DNA of 64,000 nt from CAYUVA01 sp964448115 [NCBI: uncultured bacterium] (GTDB lineage Bacteria; CAYUVA01): NCBI GenBank assembly GCA_964448115.1, contig CAYUVA010000004.1, forward strand, positions 70,227-134,226. The letters are read 5' to 3'. This document shows positions 58,001 through 64,000 of the stretch, in pieces (position 1 is the first letter of the stretch; every line of letters begins with the position of its first letter). The notes below the pieces were generated by a model. The model saw only the letters and a program-made list of their open reading frames with translations, ran no database searches and was not told the DNA's origin. Both the position numbers and the translations under genes were made by a program.

Positions 58001-58156
58001 AACAGCGGCGAGGTTCTCGCTTTCGCAGGCAAAAGGGGGGCTGACCCCAGCCAGTTCAAGGAGCCAAAAGGGCTTACCATCGATAATGATGGGAATATAT
58101 ATGTAACCGATATGCAGAACTTCAGGGTGATCAAGTTCGCTCCACTTAGCTATTAA
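55013..58156 (+). CDS. Agl23-like (TIGR03663) membrane protein fused to NHL repeats
   Basis: This protein has 1047 residues. A charged N-terminal tail (1-55) precedes about 12-13 TM segments (60-590). The first outer loop holds EKPFHHDESLYSKYYWLLWK and DPMQHGPWQFHWGAFI, signature of TIGR03663, called flippase activity-associated protein Agl23 in archaea and found sporadically in bacteria. A soluble region (590-760) leads to six NHL repeats (about 771-1047), e.g. FQEPKGITVDKQGNIYVIDG and VYVADTWNHRIQVFDTEGKF. The NHL propeller should face the periplasm and bind protein, peptide or glycan. The YYY gene follows 52 bases later, as in other genomes with this pair. Confidence 0.87.
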   Translation: MMGDQDNNKTNQQGEVKSSARSNQGDKAKAALAKKPTERRIVATLRPDQLSLMNIFRANRFLIILVGILIIASFARLNHLDEKPFHHDESLYSKYYWLLWKGHGYEYDPMQHGPWQFHWGAFIFFLFGDSDWTARLTIASISIFFIWLLSRFRPFIGESSTLILCSLTAISPIMMYYGRMVREDPHFLFFNTLLPLAYLFWLRTKKNIYLYITVASFAMLYCIKENAFVSTLIFISFAVFYAVFETFIKKEERDKRRWTKKLQEVIVQHSFITKLIFVVVLWGTFFFLYAIGHIKYSTLYPLYKWDKYVQTYFGVVYAIIAFIIGYMVYIGEKVRLERNKEKYLGLPAEFYRDGRIFAIGFGIFVALCVTLYTSFGSSIKGFWGGAFKWFPYWWNQHSIHRIQGPFHYYIPHLVIYEVLPLMVVLVVLAYRMLKEKYFALASVFWLIVSAVVVQSGWEKHPFYIPDAPQLFKTWHFMFLIWILGAGTWATLTYFRDRLYLRAFFVWWLVTAFAIYSYLQEKIPWMNQHILLPLILLAAIYIGDLFKSKLPAPWRVAAWAGIFVLSLYTVHSAFLLSWRNEADPREQMVYVQTHPDICLIVDEIETITRRLGTGKQTKIYIQGDAAWPMSWYLRDYTIPYVSEVTTADAPIIISDWEKKDEYLPLLTDYIPRRHQLRCWWIPEWKHFYEPNESFNHFMRKVMRYLLYREMFHPEIYGSKDIIFWVRRDLYEWNWNNKYGGLKTTAKTREQTTAQQVTIPEGQIQRIKLTRLLHFGNRGVLAGQFQEPKGITVDKQGNIYVIDGKSARVQKFSPQGRYIKGWGEPGKGEGEFDKPCGIYYDPVQDLVYVADTWNHRIQVFDTEGKFQTLWGDSTMFWAPKDVITDKYGDVYVVDTGYHRIHKFNGKNYKEIIIFGQKGNNERDFFEPVGITIKDNTLYIADTANSAIKVYDTNGKFQASYPVPAWTENYYSEPYIAVDKQGNLLVTDAPGARLILVDANSGEVLAFAGKRGADPSQFKEPKGLTIDNDGNIYVTDMQNFRVIKFAPLSY

Positions 58157-58172
58157 GGAAGAAGGAGGATCA

Positions 58173-58201
58173 CTCAAAGACGCAAAGATGCAAAGAGGTG
58201 G
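58173..58201. repeat. Dispersed CAAAGACGCAAAG-type repeat
   Basis: Reads CTCAAAGACGCAAAGATG then CAAAGAGGTGG in the short gap between the Agl23 and YYY genes. It is the inverse of the type at 38379 and 60503. Its AAAGAGGTGG end may serve as ribosome-binding site for the TTG start at 58209. Confidence 0.6.
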
Positions 58202-58208
58202 ATAAGGA

Positions 58209-60410
58209 TTGTTCTTAGCTGAGGTTGTTACATGGTGGGGGATCATGCAGCTCTTCGCCATCGTCTCGCTCGGAATTTGCTGGCGTATCTTCGAGCATCT
58301 TTTTGATAGGGGGTATATCTACTCCAAGGTGGCGGGGCTTATTCTCTCCAGCTTTCTGGTCTGGATGATGGCTAGCCTGCACCTGGTCAAGTACTCGCTT
58401 GGCGCTATCTATCTGTCGCTGCTGATACTATTGGCAGTATCGGTCTATGCGATATTGCCGGAGCTCCCCAAATTCTTGTCATTCTTCAGCGAGAACAAGC
58501 GCCTGGTCATTGCGGTAGAGCTTCTGTTCTTCTTTGCATTTTTGCTTTACACCCAGTTGGGCGCCAGGATTGCAGCCATTGCCGGCACCGAGAAGTTCCC
58601 TGATTTCGCCTTTTTGAATGCGGTGCTCAAGAGCGATTATTTCCCCCCTTATGACCCCTGGTTCAGCGGGGAGCATATCAACTACTTCTACTTCGGGCAT
58701 CTGTGCATGGCGAACCTGATCAAGTTCTCCAGCATCGACTCAGCCAAGGGCTTCAACCTGGCTATCAATCTTCTTTTCGCCATAAGCTGCCTGGGGGCAT
58801 TTGCAGTTGCTTATAACCTGAGGAAGAAGGTCTGGGTTGGGCTGCTGGCGGTCATTTTCGTGGCAGTAATGGGCAACCTGGACAGCCTGTATCAGATCAT
58901 GTTCGAGAAGCCGGATGGCGGCTTCAACTGGTGGACCCCGTCCCGGGTGATAGTCAAGAAGGAGCTAGGTAACAACGGAAAGCTGGAGACGATCGATGAG
59001 ACGATCAACGAGTTCCCCTTCTGGAGTTTCCTGCTACGGGATCTGCATGCACATGTAATGGCGATTATCCTGGTTTTTTTCAACCTGCTCTTGATGCTGA
59101 ACCTGGTACGCTCCAAGCAGGCTTACCTGGGCATCTTCGGCCAGGGCAAGCGGCGATATATGAATATTGCGGTTATGGCTGTATCCTTTGGTGCTATCCC
59201 GATAATGAACATGTGGGAGTTGCCGACCTTTTATATTTTGCTTGCAGGGACGATTTTCATCGCTCATATAAAGATGCAGGATAATACGGATATACAAAAG
59301 GTCCTGCTGGGCAGCCTGGCAGCGCTTGCTATTGTGCTCATCCCTGCCAATATCCTGTATCTCCCCTACCATCTAAACTTCGTCCCCCAGTCCAAGTCGA
59401 TCCTTACCGTCCCCTTCAAGCATCACACCATATTCGGGCATTTTATTGCCATATATGGCTTCTTTCTATTTATAATAATCTCATATCTAGCGCTTGAATT
59501 TCACTACCGAAGGTCTGCAATTCCTCGCGATGAGCGCAAGTGGATACCGGTCATACTGGCAAATGGCGGTCTGCTGATGCTCTTGTTATTTCGCTCTCTT
59601 ATGATCACAGCATTGGTGTTATTGCTAATGCTGGTTGTATATCTTGCGTTGCATAAGAATACTTCCAAGGAGCAGCTTTGGATCTACTTCTGGCTCGCCT
59701 TGACCTTGTGTATCGTTCTAGGTCCTGAATTCATCGTGATCAAGGACTTTTACTCCAAGCATCTTCTACGCATGAACACCATCTTCAAGTTTTACTTCCA
59801 GGCGTGGATATTCCTCGGTTTGATCTGTGCTTATCTGGTAAGCGAGATACTGACCAAGCGCTTGAAGGATTTCAGCCAGCCGGGCACGCAGGTATGGATA
59901 TCCTGTTTTATATTGCTGCTGGCCATAAGCCTTATATTTACTTACATGGGACCCAAGCGCAAGCTGGAGCAGCATTACACGGAGCCGACCCTCAACGGAT
60001 TGGAGTACTTAAAAACATGGTTTGCAGATGACTACGCAGCCATCAACTGGTTCAAGCGCAATGTTCCCGATCCGGTGGTGATACTTGAGGCGACCGGCGA
60101 GGCATTCTCGCACTATTCGAGGATATCGGCTGCAACTGGTCTCCCCACACCACTAGGCTGGCAGAACCACGAGTCTTTATGGCGCGACCAGAGCTGGCAC
60201 AGCACCGGGCAGAGGTATAACGATGTAACCGAGATATACAACACCACCGACTGGAAGCGAGCGCAGCAGCTCATGGATAAATATAACATCCGCTATGTCT
60301 ATGTGGGCAACCTGGAGAAGGAAAGATACAAGCCAGAGGGGCTAAATAAGTTTGCTCGGCATCTGCCGGCGGTGCACTCCGAGGCGGGAGGGGTGATCTA
60401 TGCCCGATAA
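58209..60410 (+). CDS. DUF2298 / Chlor_Arch_YYY (TIGR03662) membrane protein
   Basis: The protein has 733 residues, about 15 TM segments, from a TTG start that fits the family N-terminus (TWWGIMQLFAIVSLGICWRI). Signatures are FLNAVLKSDYFPPYDPWFSG, HINYFYFGHLCMANLIK (the YYYxG-like motif, about 157), GGFNWWTPSRVI and INEFPFWSFLLRDLHAHVMA, with a soluble C-terminal end (AAINWFKRNVPDPVVILEAT, LGWQNHESLWRDQ) like GT-C enzymes. The family is known mainly from archaea and Chloroflexi and nearly always co-occurs with TIGR03663. The reaction is not established. Confidence 0.9.
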   Translation: MFLAEVVTWWGIMQLFAIVSLGICWRIFEHLFDRGYIYSKVAGLILSSFLVWMMASLHLVKYSLGAIYLSLLILLAVSVYAILPELPKFLSFFSENKRLVIAVELLFFFAFLLYTQLGARIAAIAGTEKFPDFAFLNAVLKSDYFPPYDPWFSGEHINYFYFGHLCMANLIKFSSIDSAKGFNLAINLLFAISCLGAFAVAYNLRKKVWVGLLAVIFVAVMGNLDSLYQIMFEKPDGGFNWWTPSRVIVKKELGNNGKLETIDETINEFPFWSFLLRDLHAHVMAIILVFFNLLLMLNLVRSKQAYLGIFGQGKRRYMNIAVMAVSFGAIPIMNMWELPTFYILLAGTIFIAHIKMQDNTDIQKVLLGSLAALAIVLIPANILYLPYHLNFVPQSKSILTVPFKHHTIFGHFIAIYGFFLFIIISYLALEFHYRRSAIPRDERKWIPVILANGGLLMLLLFRSLMITALVLLLMLVVYLALHKNTSKEQLWIYFWLALTLCIVLGPEFIVIKDFYSKHLLRMNTIFKFYFQAWIFLGLICAYLVSEILTKRLKDFSQPGTQVWISCFILLLAISLIFTYMGPKRKLEQHYTEPTLNGLEYLKTWFADDYAAINWFKRNVPDPVVILEATGEAFSHYSRISAATGLPTPLGWQNHESLWRDQSWHSTGQRYNDVTEIYNTTDWKRAQQLMDKYNIRYVYVGNLEKERYKPEGLNKFARHLPAVHSEAGGVIYAR

Positions 60411-60434
60411 TGGAAGGAAGGAAAAGGATAACAT

Positions 60435-60484
60435 CCACAGATTTACACAGATTTATGCAGGGAATATATCTGTGTCATCTGTAG
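60435..60484. repeat. Inverted CACAGATT element
   Basis: CACAGATTTACACAGATT (from 60435) is mirrored by ATCTGTGTCATCTGTAG (60468-60484), giving an imperfect hairpin with a short loop. Such CACAGATT sequences recur in intergenic regions of many environmental genomes. Confidence 0.6.
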
Positions 60485-60502
60485 ATATTATTTCTTCTCT
60501 TT

Positions 60503-60535
60503 CCTCTTTGTGTCCTTGTATCTTTGTGGTTAAAA
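60503..60535. repeat. Dispersed CTTTGTGTC-type intergenic repeat
   Basis: Reads CCTCTTTGTGTCCTTGTATC then TTTGTGGTTAAAA. Same type as 38379-38410 and, inverted, 58173-58201. Confidence 0.6.
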
Positions 60536-60571
60536 GCCCCTTTGCCAACCGCCAATCACCAATCTAATTAA

Positions 60572-63553
60572 ATGCGCATCCTAAGGAAGCTGATACCGGT
60601 ATTGGTTGTACTTCTCATCGCCCTGGGGGCATATTTGCGCTATTACGGAGCCTTTGGGGATGCGCTCAATCAGTGGGTGCATCCGGACGAGAACCGCATC
60701 AGCTTCGCCACCAATGATATCAACCTTCCTTCAGCAGCTCGCGTGGGCAATTGCATGCTGGACAAGGAGTCCCTGCATGATAAGTGGAAGTGCCTCCTGG
60801 TGCTATTTGAGGAGCTTAACCCCCATTTCTTCGCTTATGGCTCGCTGCCAATCTATGCCTATCGTTTTACGCAGCTTGCTACGCAGAGCCTGGCGCGCAA
60901 TGAGAAGCTACGATCCTTGGGACGCATCAATGGCATCTTCAACATCGGAAGGTTCTATACACTGCTAGGTTCGGTTGCGACCTTGGTTTTGATATTCCTG
61001 ATCGGCAAGAGGGTTTATGATATCTGGACAGGGCTGCTTGCATTATTCTTTTTAGTCTTTACAGTGCTGCATATTCAGCTCTCAAAGTTCATGACCGTGG
61101 ATGTCATCTTGGTCTTTTTCATCGTGCTCACCCTGCATTACATCATGAAGATCCCCTTCAGCGGCGCCTGGAAGCATTATGTTATCGTGGGGATACTATG
61201 GGGAATGACCTTAGCGACCAAGCTGAATGCCTTGCTGCTTATCGTTCCGCTAGGCTTGGCGCATATTGGCTATCTGGCACGAAGTGGCGAGCTGGGGCAG
61301 CTTGTGCAGCGAGTGATTGATGTCTGGAGAAGCCCTCGCCATATAAGTCACGGGATAAAAAGGGTGCTTTATTGGATATACGATTATGGCATTCGGCGGG
61401 GAATATTGTTGTTGCTTGAGATCCTATTTATCCGCAGTTTCACCAACCTGAAGGTTCATCGCATCATAGTGGTAGCGCTGTTACTGTTGATCACATTTAT
61501 CATTCTTGAGCCGTTTGCGATCATCGACTTCAAGCACTTCATGCGCAGCCTTGGCGAGGAGAGTCGCTGGCTCAAGGGGCACAATCCGCCGGTCTTCATG
61601 CTATCATTTGCCGGCACTCCCAAATATATCTTCCAGATCGAACAGATGGTAACCTGGTCGCTAGGCATCCCGCTGGGATTGTTGGCTTTGGCCGGTGTGC
61701 TTTACATGATATGTGACCTGATAAAGAGGTTCAAGTACGAGAAGCTGATCATCATATCCTGGATGCTCCTATATTTGGCGGTGGTAGGTAATCTTTATGT
61801 GAAGTGGCTCAGGCACATGCTTCCCATAATTCCCTTTATGTGCCTAGCAGCGGCGGTTCTGCCGGTTTCTATCCTTTCCAGGACTAAAAGAGGCTCGGTT
61901 AAGGCGATCTTCATTGTTATCCTGGTCGTAGTCTCATCGTTTACCGTCATCTATACCTGCGCTTTTATGGATATTTACAAGCACTGGAATACCAGGAAAA
62001 AGGCTTCCATGTGGATCTATACCAATGTGCCAGTAGGTAGCAAGGTGCTCGATGAGCACTGGGATGAGGGGCTTCCATCTCCACAGCCGGGCTATTCACC
62101 ATCCATGTACAAAAAGAAAACCCTTCAGATCTACGAGGCTGACACGCAACACAAGTGGAACGATATAATCAATAAGCTGGTCTGGGCTGACTGGATATTC
62201 ATCAACAGCAAGCGGCTCTACGGCTCGACAATGCGCCTGCCGGATCGATATAACCTGACCACCAACTACTACAAGCTGCTCTTCAGCGGACATCTCGGAT
62301 ACGAGCTGGTCAAGACCGTTACCAGCTATCCCACCATCTTCGGTATAGAGATTGTCGATGACCTGGCAGAGGAGAGCTTCAGCGTCTATGATCATCCCAA
62401 GGCTAGTATCTTCAAGAAGGTAAGAAAGCTCTCCCCAGACGAGATGATGGCGCTGATCAAGAACCCACCCAAAGAGGTAAAGAAGCTGACCCTGCAGGAT
62501 ATACTCCTCGCCAGGGAGGATGTGGAACTGGGGGAGAGCAAGCACAGGTTCCTCAACCTAGGTCGGCTGCTGTATAGCAAACCGGACGAGATCGATCGCA
62601 TGGAAAAAGCGGAAATCGCAGAAAAAATCATAACCAAGATACCCAAGGAAAAAGCGGAGAAGCTGCCCCGAAAGAACAATATGTTCATCGGCGGCAAGGG
62701 GGAGCTACCCGCCATGTTCAGTGAGCCGAGGGACATCGATATCGATAGCAAGGGTAATTTCTATGTAGCTGACTTTCGCAATCACCGGGTGCAGAAGTTC
62801 GATAACCAGGGCGACCTTGTTCTTATGTGGGGAAGCCATGGCAGCAAGATGGGGCAGTTCATAGACCTGTCGGGCATTATGGTCGATGCTGATGATGTTA
62901 TTTGGGTGGTCGATACCTGGAACCACCGCATCCAAAAGTTCGATAGCAGCGGCAAGTTCATCGAGGGCTTCAAGGGACCGCTTGGCTTCTTCGCGCCTAT
63001 AGATATCTGCATGGACCGCTTCGGGGATATATATATCACCGACAAGGGGAATAATCGGGTGCAGAAATTCACCCTTGGAGGCAGGAAGTTCGTTACCTCC
63101 TGGGGAGAAGGCGGCGAAATGGATGGTCAATTCAAGGGACCGATGGGTATTGCCGCCAGCCCAAATGACGAGATCTTCGTTGCTGATACACAGAACCGAA
63201 GAATCCAGGTCTTTGACCTAAGCGGGGATTTCATCCGTAGTTTCAAGCTCCCCCAAAGCATCTTCGATGCCGAGGATATCTATATAAGCTACAAGAAAGA
63301 TAATCTATACATAAGCGATTCTGGAAGCGAGCATATATTTGTTACCGATGATAACGGCAGGCTGATAAAGGTGTTCGATGGTAGAGTATTGTTCAACTCT
63401 AATCGAGGTATTACAGTGGATGAAAAGGGTAATGCTTATCTGGTCGATACATGGAACCATCGCATCCGCAAGATAGAGGCAGATAAATTTGTTGAGCCTA
63501 CAAACGATGATATCATTTCGTTATTCGAGGCACTAACAGGTAGCGCAGAATAG
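60572..63553 (+). CDS. GT39-like membrane glycosyltransferase fused to NHL repeats
   Basis: This protein has 993 residues. TM1 is followed at about 36 by the catalytic-type loop NQWVHPDENRISFATNDI, then PHFFAYGSLPIYAYRFTQ, and about ten TM segments (120-470). A soluble middle (470-700) contains KVLDEHWDEGLPSPQPGY. Six NHL repeats (about 705-975) complete it: FSEPRDIDIDSKGNFYVADF, VWVVDTWNHRIQKFD, EIFVADTQNRRIQVFD and YLVDTWNHRIRKIE. The propeller repeats closely resemble those on the Agl23-like protein two genes upstream, so both enzymes carry the same kind of periplasmic accessory domain. Donor is probably a polyprenyl-phosphate sugar. Confidence 0.87.
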   Translation: MRILRKLIPVLVVLLIALGAYLRYYGAFGDALNQWVHPDENRISFATNDINLPSAARVGNCMLDKESLHDKWKCLLVLFEELNPHFFAYGSLPIYAYRFTQLATQSLARNEKLRSLGRINGIFNIGRFYTLLGSVATLVLIFLIGKRVYDIWTGLLALFFLVFTVLHIQLSKFMTVDVILVFFIVLTLHYIMKIPFSGAWKHYVIVGILWGMTLATKLNALLLIVPLGLAHIGYLARSGELGQLVQRVIDVWRSPRHISHGIKRVLYWIYDYGIRRGILLLLEILFIRSFTNLKVHRIIVVALLLLITFIILEPFAIIDFKHFMRSLGEESRWLKGHNPPVFMLSFAGTPKYIFQIEQMVTWSLGIPLGLLALAGVLYMICDLIKRFKYEKLIIISWMLLYLAVVGNLYVKWLRHMLPIIPFMCLAAAVLPVSILSRTKRGSVKAIFIVILVVVSSFTVIYTCAFMDIYKHWNTRKKASMWIYTNVPVGSKVLDEHWDEGLPSPQPGYSPSMYKKKTLQIYEADTQHKWNDIINKLVWADWIFINSKRLYGSTMRLPDRYNLTTNYYKLLFSGHLGYELVKTVTSYPTIFGIEIVDDLAEESFSVYDHPKASIFKKVRKLSPDEMMALIKNPPKEVKKLTLQDILLAREDVELGESKHRFLNLGRLLYSKPDEIDRMEKAEIAEKIITKIPKEKAEKLPRKNNMFIGGKGELPAMFSEPRDIDIDSKGNFYVADFRNHRVQKFDNQGDLVLMWGSHGSKMGQFIDLSGIMVDADDVIWVVDTWNHRIQKFDSSGKFIEGFKGPLGFFAPIDICMDRFGDIYITDKGNNRVQKFTLGGRKFVTSWGEGGEMDGQFKGPMGIAASPNDEIFVADTQNRRIQVFDLSGDFIRSFKLPQSIFDAEDIYISYKKDNLYISDSGSEHIFVTDDNGRLIKVFDGRVLFNSNRGITVDEKGNAYLVDTWNHRIRKIEADKFVEPTNDDIISLFEALTGSAE

Positions 63554-63623
63554 GATCCAGGTCGGCTAAACATGAAACATACTGTCCCAAAAGCTAGGGC
63601 AATTTGATCTTGAGTCCGCCTAG

Positions 63624-63695
63624 GAGACCGCACAGAGGTTAAGGGTAAAGCTCGACAACCTCATCAACAAGCTGAAAGACAAGCTCAATGGCTGA
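63624..63695 (+). pseudogene. Short coding-like remnant
   Basis: A frame of 23 codons after a TAG reads ETAQRLRVKLDNLINKLKDK then LNG and stops. It looks like the amphipathic C-terminal helix of a lost protein. There is no start codon or ribosome-binding site. The source gene is not recognisable. Confidence 0.25.
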
Positions 63696-63805
63696 CAAAT
63701 GGCTTAAGGCTAATGCTCTTCTCTTAAGGATCTTAATGGGGGGCGGCTAGCGTTCTGTGTGCTTACGCGCCTGGCTACAAGTATGTCGCCATTTCATGGC
63801 TGAGG

Positions 63806-63915
63806 GGACTGGATGCCCGCCGGAGCTTACACCGCACTTGGTGCAGCGCGGGCATGACAAGAAGGGTGGCGATTCCCATAGTTCTGTGATTCCAGCAAAG
63901 GGGGGAATCCAGTCC
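63806..63915. repeat. Nested inverted repeat, MITE/REP-like
   Basis: The outer arms GGACTGGAT (63806-63814) and ATCCAGTCC (63907-63915) enclose the inner arms ATGCCCGC (63813-63820) and GCGGGCAT (63848-63855). The text (TGGATGCCCGC...GCGGGCATGAC...GGGAATCCAG) resembles dispersed palindromes of many Gram-negative genomes. There is no coding sequence in it. The rest of 63554-64000 holds no recognised gene; a CCCCTCT/AGAGGGG hairpin sits at 63982-63999. Confidence 0.7.
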
Positions 63916-64000
63916 TAAAACGCCTAAGAGAATAGCATTAGGCTCAAACATAAGTAACACACCCCGTCAGCTTAGCTGCCACCCCTCTTTTTAGAGGGGA

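Noticed and set aside
63554-64000. Insertion sequence at the right end
   Set aside because: No transposase frame and no target duplication can be seen; only palindromes and a short coding-like remnant are present.

Overview
The window reads as one stretch of the chromosome of an uncultivated, Gram-negative, anaerobic bacterium. A waaF-type heptosyltransferase points to LPS. A class III ribonucleotide reductase points to anaerobic life. A type IV prepilin with a sigma-54 type promoter and an NtrC-family regulator fit a Deltaproteobacteria-like or candidate-phylum cell. Secreted proteins carry long Thr-Pro stalks, a style common in metagenome-assembled candidate phyla. I cannot name the phylum from the sequence. 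Base composition is about balanced throughout, except for a strikingly AT-rich island at about 7.1-9.06 kb.

Layout. (1) 1-3.4 kb, minus strand: the translation operon ffh-rpsP-khpA-rimM-trmD-RNA methyltransferase, behind a promoter with perfect consensus hexamers. (2) 3.8-7.1 kb: a membrane/TPR protein and a MEMO-family protein. (3) 7.1-9.06 kb: an AT-rich insert with a GT-C membrane enzyme. (4) 9.3-15.8 kb: a 1686-residue secreted multidomain stalk protein and a GT-C transferase. (5) 15.8-16.2 kb: RNase P RNA. (6) 16.2-20.4 kb, minus strand: two more GT-C enzymes, one with a C-terminal ILEI-like domain. (7) 20.6-27.1 kb: recD2, an octamer microsatellite, an epimerase, an unknown membrane protein, dus and an NtrC-type regulator. 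(8) 27.4-33.1 kb: secreted or membrane proteins with Thr-Pro linkers, including a GH31 glycosidase, a thioredoxin-like lipoprotein and a small protein built on a shared domain. (9) 33.5-45.8 kb: prepilin, a YfhO-type protein, lipoate ligase, aroC, DHH-CBS, NYN, nrdD and waaF. (10) 45.7-52.7 kb, minus strand: hsp20, lon, thiL, FHA-Yip1, an ECF sigma factor, its anti-sigma factor and a lipoprotein. (11) 52.8-63.6 kb: a surface-glycosylation locus with a TM-anchored helical protein, an Alg5-like GT2, Agl23 with NHL repeats, a YYY/DUF2298 protein and GT39 with NHL repeats.

How it fits together. Nine large polytopic membrane proteins of GT-C or related type fill about 30 percent of the window. This suggests heavy investment in lipid-linked glycosyl transfer to exported polymers or proteins. 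The Thr-Pro stalks of the secreted proteins would be natural O-glycosylation targets (inference). The strongest candidates for something undescribed are the NHL-tailed Agl23/YYY/GT39 cluster and a domain of about 100 residues that recurs in three secreted proteins.
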